Assembly: GCA_035545735.1 (NCBI GenBank)
Contig: DASZXS010000027.1
Span: 306,811-370,810 of the forward strand
DNA from: JAJYKC01 sp035545735
GTDB taxonomy: Bacteria > Acidobacteriota > Terriglobia > Bryobacterales > Bryobacteraceae
Direction of reading: 5' to 3'
DNA: 64,000 nucleotides
In this document: one piece after another, positions 34,342-43,226 of the stretch
Position numbering within the stretch: position 1 is the first letter of the stretch
Layout of the letters: every line of letters begins with the position of its first letter
Position numbers and translations under genes: made by a program
Notes under the pieces: generated by a model
What the model saw: the letters and a program-made list of their open reading frames with translations, nothing else
Told to the model about the DNA's origin: nothing
The model's database searches: none

Positions 34342-36456
34342 CTATGGCCAAACGGCAACCAGGTTTGCCACATTTACGGTCCCGAGCCCGGTGGCAAAAT
34401 CCCATCCGGCGCCTGCGCGATACGCCTGCGCGGTCGCAGTAACCAGCGCGCCGTTCACTCCGGAAGGAATAAAGCAGTTGTGGGTTCCCGTACAGTTCAC
34501 GTCCATGTCGCCGGCGGTAACATCGTAGAACACGCAACTCGCAGCGGCCCCAGGCCCCAGGTTCGATTTGCAGGCAGTCAGACCGCCTGCCCCGTATTGG
34601 GCGGCGGCGACGCCGTAATAGACGTAGTTCGGATTGCCTTGCGGACCGCCCTTTTTGTTGTTCACGAGCGCTTGTATTCCCGCCATGATGGGAGCGCCGA
34701 ACGAAGTCCCTCCCGCGCCCGACCATCCACTCGGATCGCCGGTGCAGGCGGCGCCGCCCCGTGCCGTGTCGGACCAGCAGAAGGGATAATAGTGTCCCCA
34801 GACACCATTGGCGGCAAACAGTGAGACATCGGGAATATCGCGGACCCCGTCGGGCGGAATGCCGGGAACTCCGGCCTGCCAGACCGGCTTGACCTGGCCG
34901 GCGCAACTCCCGCTCACCACACCCGAGATGGATGCGGTTCCCGTGGCGCAGCCGGACGGCCCGCCGCTCCCGGCCGCTGTCGTCAGAAAATTGGCCTTTC
35001 CCGCGGCGCTGTTGCAGAAGCCCCCGGTTCCGACGGTGGAAGCGAATCCCTCAAAGATGGCAATCAGGGAGCTTGCGCAAGAATCGTTCCACGGAATTTC
35101 AGGAATGTAGAATTTTGCCGACCCGAATGTGGGCGTATTGGTGGTGTTCCAGAAGACACTTGTTGTGTTGCTAAAGGTATCGCCAAAGTCCGTGCCGCCC
35201 ACGGCGACGTTATAAGGCGTGGAGGCAAATCCGCTGATCCCAATCCCGTGCGTCGCCTTCCTTACGTTCGCATCGCAGCTTGCCGCGCCCTCGTCGCCCG
35301 AAGCGACAAAAACAGAAACGCCCTCCGCCACAGCCTGTTGATAGACGGCACTATAGGCGGCGTTGGAAGCAGCTCCGTTGAAGGCCTCGCATTCCCCATA
35401 GCTCACGCTCACGATGGGGGGCGGACTCGCGGAGTTCAAGAGGTTCACCATTGCAATCAGGCCGCCAAACGTGGTGAGCGTATTAGCGCAGGAGGCAAGA
35501 GTAATGGTGGCGCTCGGCGCGGCGGCGGACGCCCATTCAGCGTCCAGAATCGCTTCCACGTCATCACCGTTTACGCCGGGGTTGGTGCAGCCGCCTGGAT
35601 GCGCCTGGACAAACGTGCCGCCGGCGAAACCGGAAAGTCCGAACTTCGAGCGGAAGGTAGCCCAGTCGGCCGTGCTGAAGACGTTCGTGTCTTCAATGAC
35701 AACGACGTTCTGTCCCTGGCCGGTATTGCCGCCGCTGAAGACCGGATTGAAATTGTAGATTGTGGCCAGATCCGCTGGGCTTACCGCGAAAACTCCCGCG
35801 CCGATCGTATATTTCGTTTTGGGCGTCAGGAGAGGGTGGGGCTTGAAGTCGTGCAGGGAAACCACGCCCGCGATGGCCGGCGCCAGAGCCTCGGGAATTC
35901 TGGGATCGCTCATGTTAGCGATGTGCGTTTCATCGCCGGTGCGGATACGGTGAATTTCGGTGTGAAAAGCCGATGCCACCTGAGCCGCGTTGCCGGAAAA
36001 ATCAATCAAAGTGCCGCCTTCGTAAACCCGGTTCACCCGGAAGCCGCGCTGCTCGAGCCAGCTTGTGATCTTGGCGATATCGTCGGGCGAAGCGCCAAAA
36101 CGGTCGCCGAATTGCGCGGCGGTCAGCCAATGATGATAGTTGGGTGACGACGGGTTGTGCAGGTCGTCAATAAACTTCCCGGCGGCGGCCTCCTGCGCAG
36201 CAGACCTGCGCAATTGCAGCATCATATGCTCCAGCTCCGTGCTGTCCGGAATCCGGCCCGCGTCATTTGCGGCCACCGCTTCCGGGCGTGTGTTGCCGGA
36301 GAGTGTAATCAGTCTGCTGTCGTTAATCGCCTCGTGAATCAAGGAGCGGGCGTTTCGTTCGTTCGCCGATTCCTGGCCTTGAATCGTCAGCGGCATAACC
36401 ATCGCAAAAATACCGGTCAACCCGGCGATGCGGCACGATCTGCCTGTAATGAGCAT
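34342..36456 (-). CDS. Secreted S53 peptidase (pro-kumamolisin/sedolisin)
   Basis: A 704-residue acid serine-carboxyl protease. A signal peptide is followed by an activation domain (about 70-190, with FIDDLHNPSSPNYHHWLTAA). The catalytic domain has Glu301 and Asp305 (DDVEAILDAEWA), oxyanion Asp388 (VASGDEGA) and Ser585 (GGTSFGAPIMAG). The C-terminal Ca2+-site region contains FYDVTAGDMD. It likely digests protein outside the cell at low pH, complementing the S8 protease at 14828-18223. A GGGAGGGGGAG ribosome site precedes the ATG. Acidobacteria carry many such enzymes. Confidence 0.92.
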   Translation of the reverse strand: MLITGRSCRIAGLTGIFAMVMPLTIQGQESANERNARSLIHEAINDSRLITLSGNTRPEAVAANDAGRIPDSTELEHMMLQLRRSAAQEAAAGKFIDDLHNPSSPNYHHWLTAAQFGDRFGASPDDIAKITSWLEQRGFRVNRVYEGGTLIDFSGNAAQVASAFHTEIHRIRTGDETHIANMSDPRIPEALAPAIAGVVSLHDFKPHPLLTPKTKYTIGAGVFAVSPADLATIYNFNPVFSGGNTGQGQNVVVIEDTNVFSTADWATFRSKFGLSGFAGGTFVQAHPGGCTNPGVNGDDVEAILDAEWASAAAPSATITLASCANTLTTFGGLIAMVNLLNSASPPPIVSVSYGECEAFNGAASNAAYSAVYQQAVAEGVSVFVASGDEGAASCDANVRKATHGIGISGFASTPYNVAVGGTDFGDTFSNTTSVFWNTTNTPTFGSAKFYIPEIPWNDSCASSLIAIFEGFASTVGTGGFCNSAAGKANFLTTAAGSGGPSGCATGTASISGVVSGSCAGQVKPVWQAGVPGIPPDGVRDIPDVSLFAANGVWGHYYPFCWSDTARGGAACTGDPSGWSGAGGTSFGAPIMAGIQALVNNKKGGPQGNPNYVYYGVAAAQYGAGGLTACKSNLGPGAAASCVFYDVTAGDMDVNCTGTHNCFIPSGVNGALVTATAQAYRAGAGWDFATGLGTVNVANLVAVWP

Positions 36457-36577
36457 TGCTCCCCCTCCCTGACAAATAGTACAGCGTTCCGTATTGAGAA
36501 AAAGTCCGTCTTACAAATTGGCGGCAGAGCCTCTCCCCAAGCCGGCCCCACCTTGAGAGGATAGGCCGGAACGACCG

Positions 36578-36589
36578 CTATTGCAATAG
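36578..36589. repeat. Perfect 12-bp palindrome CTATTGCAATAG
   Basis: The palindrome lies in the 175-bp gap between the S53 protease and CBS-protein genes, about 120 bp upstream of the protease start and close to a TTGACT on the minus strand. It is a possible operator for the protease gene; nothing else is evident in this gap. Confidence 0.3.
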
Positions 36590-36631
36590 ACCAAAAGTTG
36601 AAGTCAAGCGCCGGGAGCGAGCGGCCCCTGG

Positions 36632-37096
36632 TTAGCCGGGATAAGCCCCGCTGATGTAGTCGTGCAGATGGCGTATCGTCTTTTCCTGCGCGCTGATGAT
36701 CGAGTTGACCAAGTCGCCGATGGAGATGATCCCGGCGAGCTTTTCGTCTTCCACCACGGGCAGGTGACGAACGTGGTGAGCGGTCATGGTGTGCATGCAC
36801 TCGCCGACGGTGGCCTGGGATGTGACCGAGATTACCGGAGCGGTCATGATGTCGGAAACAACCGTGTCGCGCGAAGAGCGTCCTTTGAGAATCACCTTAC
36901 GCGCATAATCCCGCTCGGAAAAGAGCCCAACCAGGCGGCCTCCGGAGACAACGGGCAGCGCGCCCACTTCGCGAACAGACATCAGCGCGAGGGCTTCAAA
37001 GACCGACATTTCCGGATGGGCCGTCCAGACGGATCGCCCTTTGTTCCCCAACAGAGAAGCGATGGTTTCCAGGAATTCCGTTTTCGATGGATTCAA
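36632..37096 (-). CDS. CBS-domain pair protein
   Basis: A 154-residue cytoplasmic protein made of two CBS motifs. The first is WTAHPEMSVFEALALMSVRE ... LVGLFSERDYARKV and the second VISVTSQATVGECMHTMTAH ... LAGIISIGDLVNSI. Stand-alone CBS pairs bind adenine nucleotides and regulate partners. The GLFSERDYARK motif is typical of the inosine-5'-phosphate-dehydrogenase-like single-module group. Nearby genes do not identify the partner. Confidence 0.88.
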   Translation of the reverse strand: MNPSKTEFLETIASLLGNKGRSVWTAHPEMSVFEALALMSVREVGALPVVSGGRLVGLFSERDYARKVILKGRSSRDTVVSDIMTAPVISVTSQATVGECMHTMTAHHVRHLPVVEDEKLAGIISIGDLVNSIISAQEKTIRHLHDYISGAYPG

Positions 37097-37162
37097 GGTT
37101 CACCTCCATGCTCAAGCATGATAGGCCCAAGACGATCCGAGCGCAACAGGCAAATTGCCGCG

Positions 37163-40100
37163 TCAAAACTCTACGCGCAGCGCGAGCTGCATGATGCGGG
37201 GATTCGTGAGCGTTTGCGTATAGATGCCGAAATTGGCGGGCTCGTCGAGCCGGTTGCCGATGGAGTTCACGTCGAAACGCACGCTGTTCGTGATATTGAA
37301 TACGTCCCAGCGTATTCTTATCCCGATGCGCTCCGTTGGCTGAAACACTTTGGCCAAGCCAGCGTCGATACCGAAATAGCCGTCGCCGCGCAGCGGATTT
37401 CGCGTGCCCGATTCTCCGGGGTAATCCACCCGGAACGCGTCAAAAACGGTTTGAGGGTTCGCGAACGCATTGGGACCGCCGCCGCGCTTTTGATCGGCCG
37501 CGGTGAGCGGCCCTTGAAACATGCCCCATCCCTCCTCATCCCAGTTCGTGGGCCAGGTGGAGCCCTCATCGACCGTCCAGGGGAGCCCGCTCGTCCAGCG
37601 AAACAGCCCGTTTAACTGCCATCCGCCGAGTAGTGCGTTCAGCCAGCCGTTTAAGTCGGGGCCGAATTTTCTATGTCTGCCGAACGGAAGGTCGAAGACC
37701 CAGTTGGCGTTCACCTGGTGCCGGGCGTCGAAGTCCGAGGGACCGTAAAGCTGGTCCGGCTGCCAGGTGTTCATGATCTGCGCCCCGTTGTTTCCGCCCG
37801 ATGTGGGGATGCGCTCGGCCTGGGAAGTCCAATCCATCGATTTTGACCAGGTGTAGTTAAAATCGCCTTGCAGCCCCTGGCTGAATCGCTTGTGCAGAGT
37901 TACCTGCAGGGCGTTGTAATTCGAAGTTCCGATGGTTCTCCAGCTATAAAGCGCCGAATATTGATCGTGGTAATAGCGGTAGGAAGGATAGCTATGCCCA
38001 GGCACGTTGAGTCCGGCGCCGCTCTGGCTGTCGGGAAGATCCAGATTGAAGAGGGCGTAGGTTTCGTTCCCCACGTTTCCAAGGAACTGCTGGTAAACGG
38101 CTTGCGTGGCCGTCATGCCGTCGCCAGCCAGCGGGCCGAAGAGGTTTTGCCAGTAAGCAATCGGTTGAACGCTGCTCACCGGAACGCCGGCGTGCGCCAT
38201 TTTCGAAAGCATGGTAGCGGCCGTAAAGTAGCTCATCCCGCTTTGGGGGTCCACCAGGTTTAAGGGCATGCCGACGTCTTCCTGTTCGGGGAGACGGCGG
38301 GCGAAGTTGCCGACGTAGGAGACGTTCAGGAGCATATCCTTCGTAAGTTCGCGCGAAATGGAAAAGTTGATGGCGTGGGAATAGGGGGTTTTCATAGCGC
38401 TATCCAGGCCCCAGCTAATGGCGAAAGCGTCGCTCGAAGGAGTTGCGGGAAAACCGCCGGCGGGCGCAGCGGGAATCACCGACGACGGAATTTCCGTCAA
38501 TCCGGTAAAGCGCGGCGCATTGGTGACGCTGACTGTGCCGGGCACATTGCTGACCTGGCTCGAAAGCCCATACGAGCCCGCCGAATTGTAGGAGTTGACC
38601 GTGGCCGCGCCGAAGTGGTTGTAGAAAATGGAATAGCCGCCGCGAATGGATGTTTTGCCCTTGGCTCCAAAAATCTTCGCCAGCCAGCCACCGCCAAAAT
38701 CGGGAGACCATGCCACCGCGACGCGCGGAGCGAAATTGCTGTACTGCTGGTTCCAGAAATCGCTTTGGCCGTTGTATCTCCCGTTTGGAGCGAAGGAAAG
38801 CTCCGGCGCGTTGATGGCCGCGCCGCCGGCCGCTCCCTGTTGCGCGCTGACGGCAAGCCAATTGCTTAGGCTGTAGGGCGCGCAGGCGCCCCCGGTTAGA
38901 ATGCAAACGCCGACCTGGGTGCCGTCCGACTCGGCCGGAGTCTGGAGCAGAGTCCAGCGTACCCCATAGGTCAATGTCAGATTGCGCGTGATCTTCCACG
39001 AATCCTGCGCGTACAACTCTCCCTCTTTCCAACGGAAGTCCCGCACCAGCGGCGTGCCCAGCGCCAGAGGGTTGCCGCTTTTGTCGTAGTTGTAGATGGC
39101 GTTTCCCTCGGTGACCATCCCGACAAGGGTCATCAGAATATCGTCGTATTGCAGGGCGCTGCTGTCGTCCACCGGAGCGTACCCGGCGACGGCCGGGTCG
39201 AAGGGAACCCCGCGCCCGGCGATGCCGGAATTGATCAGCCAGCCGAGGTTGATATTGGCCGAGGGAAACGAATTGCCGTAGCTGAGGCTGTAGTTATCGA
39301 TCACCCGCAGATTGCCGCCGAACTGCAGTGAGTGCGAGCCCCGGGTCCAGGAAAAATCGTCAATAAAGTTGTTGACCGGGACATGATAGGCGCTGGAGCG
39401 CGAAAAGGAAAGGGGCGAACTCACACCGGCGAGTGTTACTTCCGGCTGCTGGGAAATCCCTTCCGTCTCCCCACCCTGACGGGTGAATCCCCAGTGGAAG
39501 GTGTTCACCTTGTTTGGCGCCAGGACGGCGGTGTAGCCGGCCGCGAAGCCGCGGCTGTTGTCGAGATAGGACGTAGACGGCGGCTGTCCGGGGAATTGAG
39601 GCGCCCCGCCCTGATTGTCGGCTTGCAGATTGCCGCGCCAGAAGACGATATGACGGCCGTCGGCGGTGATGTTGTAGTCGATGCGCGCGATGGACGTGTT
39701 GTAATGGGCCTTCTGATTCGCGGCGAACCGGAAGCCGGAAGTGTTGAGTCCGTCGCCCTGGGTGGGGTCATTGGGCGCCGGATAGCCCTGGAGGATGGAC
39801 ATGACAGCCGGGTTCTCACCCAATCCCAGCGGGTCCATCTGCTGTATTTGGGCCGGAGACAAGGTCGTGATCCCGCCAGAGGAGTTCTGGTATTTCAAAA
39901 AGCCCATGCGCATGCTCTCCGTGGGGACGGTGCGAACCTGGCTTGAGGCTTCCGCATCGCGGCGGCCTTCATAGTTGAAGAAGAAGAACAGACGGTTCTT
40001 CAGCACAGGACCCCCCACCGAGCCGCCAAAGACATTGCGAATCAGAGGCGCTCGCGTGTTCGGTTGTCCGGAGGCCAGCTCGGAAGCTTTCAGGAAATAG

Positions 40101-40921
40101 TCATTGGCGACATAGTCCGTGTTCCGGTTGTATTCGTAGAGGGAGCCATGAAACTGATTGCTCCCGCTTTTGGTTACCAAAGAAACTTGCGCGCCGGAAG
40201 AACGTCCGGAGTCGGCGTCGGCGTTTGCCGTGGTTACTCGGAACTCCTCCACGGAGTCCTGCGTGTTGCGCAGCACGCTTAAGAATGCCTGGCCGTTGTT
40301 CTGGTCGTTCACGTCCACGCCGTCGAGAGTGATGTTGGATTGATCGCTGCGCACGCCGTTTACAGCGCCGCTGCGGCTATCGTTGAACGAGTCCACGCGA
40401 TTCCCCAGGTACAGGACGCCGGCCTGGAGACTCAACAGCTCCACGACGTTGCGAGCCTCGATCGGGAGTTGTTCCACCTGCCGCGTGTCGAAGGCGCTGC
40501 CCAGCGTGGCATCCGTGGTATTCACCATGGGGGCTCCCGCTTCGGAAACATCTACTTCCGAAGCCGTGCCCGCCAACTGAAGCTGAAAATCGGCGGTTGC
40601 CGGCAAATTCACCTGCAGCTCCAGGTTCTTGTTCTCCGCTTGCGCGAATCCGCTGGCGGAAATCGTCAGCGAGTAGATGCCCGGTGCGAGCTGCGCAAAT
40701 TGGTAGGCGCCGGCAGTGTCCGTTTCGGCGTCGCGTCCTGCGCCGGTGTCGCTGCGGGTCAGGCGGACGGACGCATGCGGAATGGCTGCGCCGGACGGGT
40801 CGGTGATTCGGCCGCGTAGCGACGTTGTGGCCTGGGACCAGACGAGAGATTGCAGAGCGCAGGTGGCACAAATACCAATAGCGAAACCGCGAAGAGACCT
40901 CGAATACGCCCGAGTATGCAT
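37163..40921 (-). CDS. TonB-dependent receptor with carboxypeptidase-regulatory domain (Oar-like)
   Basis: A 1252-residue outer-membrane protein. A signal peptide (RGFAIGICATCALQSLVWSQ) is followed by a carboxypeptidase-regulatory-like domain (TSLRGRITDPSGAAIPHASV, about 32-115) and a plug domain (LPIEARNVVELLSLQAGV ... ITLDGVDVNDQNNG). The barrel is long, with many aromatic strand ends, finishing in ...RIMQLALRVEF with the C-terminal Phe needed for Bam-dependent insertion. No N-terminal TonB box is obvious. It probably imports oligosaccharide or peptide. ATG 40921 starts the signal peptide; TATACT lies 9 nt upstream and there is no ribosome site. Homologous in layout to the gene at the left edge. 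Confidence 0.92.
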   Translation of the reverse strand: MHTRAYSRSLRGFAIGICATCALQSLVWSQATTSLRGRITDPSGAAIPHASVRLTRSDTGAGRDAETDTAGAYQFAQLAPGIYSLTISASGFAQAENKNLELQVNLPATADFQLQLAGTASEVDVSEAGAPMVNTTDATLGSAFDTRQVEQLPIEARNVVELLSLQAGVLYLGNRVDSFNDSRSGAVNGVRSDQSNITLDGVDVNDQNNGQAFLSVLRNTQDSVEEFRVTTANADADSGRSSGAQVSLVTKSGSNQFHGSLYEYNRNTDYVANDYFLKASELASGQPNTRAPLIRNVFGGSVGGPVLKNRLFFFFNYEGRRDAEASSQVRTVPTESMRMGFLKYQNSSGGITTLSPAQIQQMDPLGLGENPAVMSILQGYPAPNDPTQGDGLNTSGFRFAANQKAHYNTSIARIDYNITADGRHIVFWRGNLQADNQGGAPQFPGQPPSTSYLDNSRGFAAGYTAVLAPNKVNTFHWGFTRQGGETEGISQQPEVTLAGVSSPLSFSRSSAYHVPVNNFIDDFSWTRGSHSLQFGGNLRVIDNYSLSYGNSFPSANINLGWLINSGIAGRGVPFDPAVAGYAPVDDSSALQYDDILMTLVGMVTEGNAIYNYDKSGNPLALGTPLVRDFRWKEGELYAQDSWKITRNLTLTYGVRWTLLQTPAESDGTQVGVCILTGGACAPYSLSNWLAVSAQQGAAGGAAINAPELSFAPNGRYNGQSDFWNQQYSNFAPRVAVAWSPDFGGGWLAKIFGAKGKTSIRGGYSIFYNHFGAATVNSYNSAGSYGLSSQVSNVPGTVSVTNAPRFTGLTEIPSSVIPAAPAGGFPATPSSDAFAISWGLDSAMKTPYSHAINFSISRELTKDMLLNVSYVGNFARRLPEQEDVGMPLNLVDPQSGMSYFTAATMLSKMAHAGVPVSSVQPIAYWQNLFGPLAGDGMTATQAVYQQFLGNVGNETYALFNLDLPDSQSGAGLNVPGHSYPSYRYYHDQYSALYSWRTIGTSNYNALQVTLHKRFSQGLQGDFNYTWSKSMDWTSQAERIPTSGGNNGAQIMNTWQPDQLYGPSDFDARHQVNANWVFDLPFGRHRKFGPDLNGWLNALLGGWQLNGLFRWTSGLPWTVDEGSTWPTNWDEEGWGMFQGPLTAADQKRGGGPNAFANPQTVFDAFRVDYPGESGTRNPLRGDGYFGIDAGLAKVFQPTERIGIRIRWDVFNITNSVRFDVNSIGNRLDEPANFGIYTQTLTNPRIMQLALRVEF

Positions 40922-40930
40922 AGTGGGGTC

Positions 40931-40936
40931 AGTATA
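40931..40936 (-). promoter_or_regulatory. -10-like TATACT before the TonB receptor
   Basis: TATACT ends 9 nt before the ATG at 40921, leaving room for only 2-3 nt of leader. It directly follows the T-run of the upstream terminator. No clear -35. Confidence 0.4.
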
Positions 40937-40979
40937 AAAGAAAAGCGGCGGCAGGGACAGACTGACGGCCACGCCGCCG
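40937..40979 (-). terminator. Terminator of the MFS gene
   Basis: On the minus strand CGGCGGC (40979-40973) and GCCGCCG (40952-40946) form a 7-bp GC stem with a 20-nt loop, followed by CTTTTCTTTT. It lies 25 bp after the MFS stop and just before the receptor promoter, insulating the two genes. Confidence 0.5.
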
Positions 40980-41003
40980 GGCGGAATAAGGGGAATTCCG
41001 GCT

Positions 41004-42209
41004 TTACAGCGCGGCTACCTTACGCCGGCCGAAGAGGAAGTAAAGACCCAGAGCGGCAAGCAGGATGCCGTTCCAGGTGAAGACGGCCGGGGCGGACAGG
41101 CTCTGGGAGACGCTTCCGACCGCGAGGCTTCCGATAGGCATGCCGCCTCGAAATGCGACGTTGTAGACGCTCATTACGCGGCCGCGGAATTCGTCGGCTG
41201 TGATAAGCTGCACCAGCGAACTGATGGAGGCGAAAACTCCCATCAGCGCCGCACCGCAAAGGAAAATCAGAAAACAGCTCAGCACGATCGACTTCGACTG
41301 AGCGAACAGGGCGATGACCGCGCCCAGGATGACAATCAGAATCAGCGCCGCGCGTCCTTGCCGCTTGGACTTGCTGAGCGACGCAAAAACCAAGGCCCCG
41401 CACACCGAACCCACGCCCGAGAAGGAAAGCAGCAGCGTAAACGTTCCCGAACCGCTATGAAATACGTCCTTTGCGAATACCGGGAGGAATACCATCAAAG
41501 GCACGCTGAACATTGTCATGGCGAACGCCAGCATAATCAGGGACCCCATGGCTCCATGTTTGAGAACGAATCGAATTCCCTGCTTCATGCTGGCGAGCAT
41601 GGTTTCGCTGGTGCGCGCCGGAATGAAGCGAGTCCGCAGCATAAACAGGGAGGCGATTACGGCCACATAAGAGAGTCCGTTCAGTCCGAAACACCAGGAA
41701 GCCCCGAGCTTCTGTAGAGCAATCCCGCCCAGCACCGGGCCTACCACCCGGGCAAGATTGAATTGAATGGAATTCAGCGCGATGGCATTGGGCAGGTCTT
41801 CCTGCTTCACCAAAGTGGGAATCAAGGCCTGGTAAGCCGGGCCGCCGAAGGCTTGGGCGGTTCCCACGACAAAAGAGAGGGCCAGGATGTGGCTAACCTG
41901 CACGAGGTTCGTGGCAAAAAGAATGGTCAGCGTGAACGCGCAGCCCATTTGCACATATTGGGATGCCAGCAGCAGCTTCCTTCGCTCAATCCGATCGGCG
42001 ACCACTCCGCCCAGGAGCGAGAAAAGAAAAATCGGGATCTGAGCCAGGAATGAGTCCAAGCCGAGTAAAAAAGCGGAGTGTGTGAGCTGAAATACCAGCC
42101 ATGCCTGCGCCAACTGCTGCATCCAGGTGCCGATACTGGAGGTGAATGCGCCAAGCCACATTACCCGGAAGTCACGGTACTCGAATGCCTTGAATGTTCG
42201 GGTGAGCAA
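41004..42209 (-). CDS. MFS transporter (EntS/MFS_3-like exporter)
   Basis: A 401-residue, 12-helix transporter. The opening FKAFEYRDFRVMWLGAFTSS and WMQQLAQAWLVFQLTHSAF are typical of the EntS-like group. The helix 2-3 loop motif is GGVVADRIERRKLLL, and AFGGPAYQALIPTLV follows. The group exports siderophores, drugs or other small molecules. The TTG start at 42209 is 12 bp after the VOC gene's stop; no ATG is available before helix 1. The two probably form an operon and could act together if the VOC protein confers resistance; that is inference. Confidence 0.88.
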   Translation of the reverse strand: MLTRTFKAFEYRDFRVMWLGAFTSSIGTWMQQLAQAWLVFQLTHSAFLLGLDSFLAQIPIFLFSLLGGVVADRIERRKLLLASQYVQMGCAFTLTILFATNLVQVSHILALSFVVGTAQAFGGPAYQALIPTLVKQEDLPNAIALNSIQFNLARVVGPVLGGIALQKLGASWCFGLNGLSYVAVIASLFMLRTRFIPARTSETMLASMKQGIRFVLKHGAMGSLIMLAFAMTMFSVPLMVFLPVFAKDVFHSGSGTFTLLLSFSGVGSVCGALVFASLSKSKRQGRAALILIVILGAVIALFAQSKSIVLSCFLIFLCGAALMGVFASISSLVQLITADEFRGRVMSVYNVAFRGGMPIGSLAVGSVSQSLSAPAVFTWNGILLAALGLYFLFGRRKVAAL

Positions 42210-42221
42210 TCAAGAATCCGA

Positions 42222-42596
42222 TCAGGGAAGAGGAGCCGCCCGCTGAATCAGGTGAAGAATGTTGCCGTCCAGGTCCGAAAAAAACACCAGCCGGTTACCT
42301 TCGTTTTCGTAGGGTTCCGTAAGGAATTTTATGTTTCCCTGCCTGAGTTCTGAGAGCGAGGCATCGAAATCGTCCACGGCGATGGCAAGATGACGGATTC
42401 CGGGGTCGCGCATGGCGGCCGCGGCCCGGTCACCCTGGGAAGGGATGATTTCCAGCATGGTCCCGTTGGCGGCCCGCACGAAATAATTTCCGTCGTAGGT
42501 GAAGTTGATTCGAAATCCGAGATTTTCCACGTACCACTCCGCCAGATCCCTGGGAGAAGGAGACGCAATCGCAGTGTGTTCGATTCCTTGAAACAT
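42222..42596 (-). CDS. VOC family (glyoxalase-like) protein
   Basis: A 124-residue vicinal-oxygen-chelate protein: IEHTAIASPSPRDLAEWYVE, then GNYFVRAANGTMLEIIPSQG, then RHLAIAVDDFDASLSELR, then LVFFSDLDGNILHLIQR. Metal ligands His (EHTAIA), Glu (TMLEII), His (RHLAIAV) and a Gly-Asn-x-Leu-His end are in register with VOC enzymes. The reaction is unknown: isomerase, dioxygenase or resistance protein. First gene of VOC-MFS. Confidence 0.85.
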   Translation of the reverse strand: MFQGIEHTAIASPSPRDLAEWYVENLGFRINFTYDGNYFVRAANGTMLEIIPSQGDRAAAAMRDPGIRHLAIAVDDFDASLSELRQGNIKFLTEPYENEGNRLVFFSDLDGNILHLIQRAAPLP

Positions 42597-42640
42597 AGCT
42601 GGATTCTAGCAGACCGACCCGAACCCGACTCCGCCGCTTT

Positions 42641-43138
42641 CTAATAGACGGAGAAACAGAACGCTTCGTTAGAACTGTTTGGCGACAAAGAATATTCGCC
42701 GGGATCGAGCGAGTTGTAGGCCTCCACGCGATAGAGCTTGCCATGCAACTGGGTGACCGACAGGCGCAGCGGCATCGACTGGTCCTTCTTTTTCCCTCCG
42801 GTGGACAGTTCCCGGTTGCTTCCATTCACTTCCAGCCGGAAAAGCTGCAGAGTATCGGCGGGGATTTTGTCCGAAAGGAAGATGAACATGGGCGCCGCCA
42901 TCGGCGTCTTAACGGGTGATGCCGCGCCGGGAATGACAAACGCCACCTCGTTCTTTTTGCGCTTCTCCTCTTTTGCCTGCTGCACTTCGGTAGGGATCAA
43001 TGCGCCGGCCCGAAGGAGATACGGCATGTCCGCCTTGGGAGGATCCGGTCCCGCATAGTCCTGGGCGTCAAGAGCGATAGAGCTTACAACCGCCACAAGA
43101 AGGCAGGCGGCGGCGCGGGCGGTGAATCGGCATGCCAT
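42641..43138 (-). CDS. Exported hypothetical protein
   Basis: A 165-residue protein with a signal peptide (ACLLVAVVSSIALDAQ). The mature part begins with a stretch listing MPYLLRAGALIPTEVQQAKE, followed by a lysine-rich KEEKRKKNEV run. The remainder is beta-rich (MFIFLSDKIPADTLQLFRLE, YRVEAYNSLDPGEYSLSP). I recognise no domain. It is divergent from the FAD oxidoreductase gene (88 bp apart) and lies upstream of VOC-MFS on the same strand. Confidence 0.65.
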   Translation of the reverse strand: MACRFTARAAACLLVAVVSSIALDAQDYAGPDPPKADMPYLLRAGALIPTEVQQAKEEKRKKNEVAFVIPGAASPVKTPMAAPMFIFLSDKIPADTLQLFRLEVNGSNRELSTGGKKKDQSMPLRLSVTQLHGKLYRVEAYNSLDPGEYSLSPNSSNEAFCFSVY

Positions 43139-43226
43139 AATTCTTCATTTTATTCGGCTGATTCGGTACCATCGGGCATGTCCACTTGGGAAGACGCATG
43201 CGTCGTGCTTCAGATGTCGTTTTGAA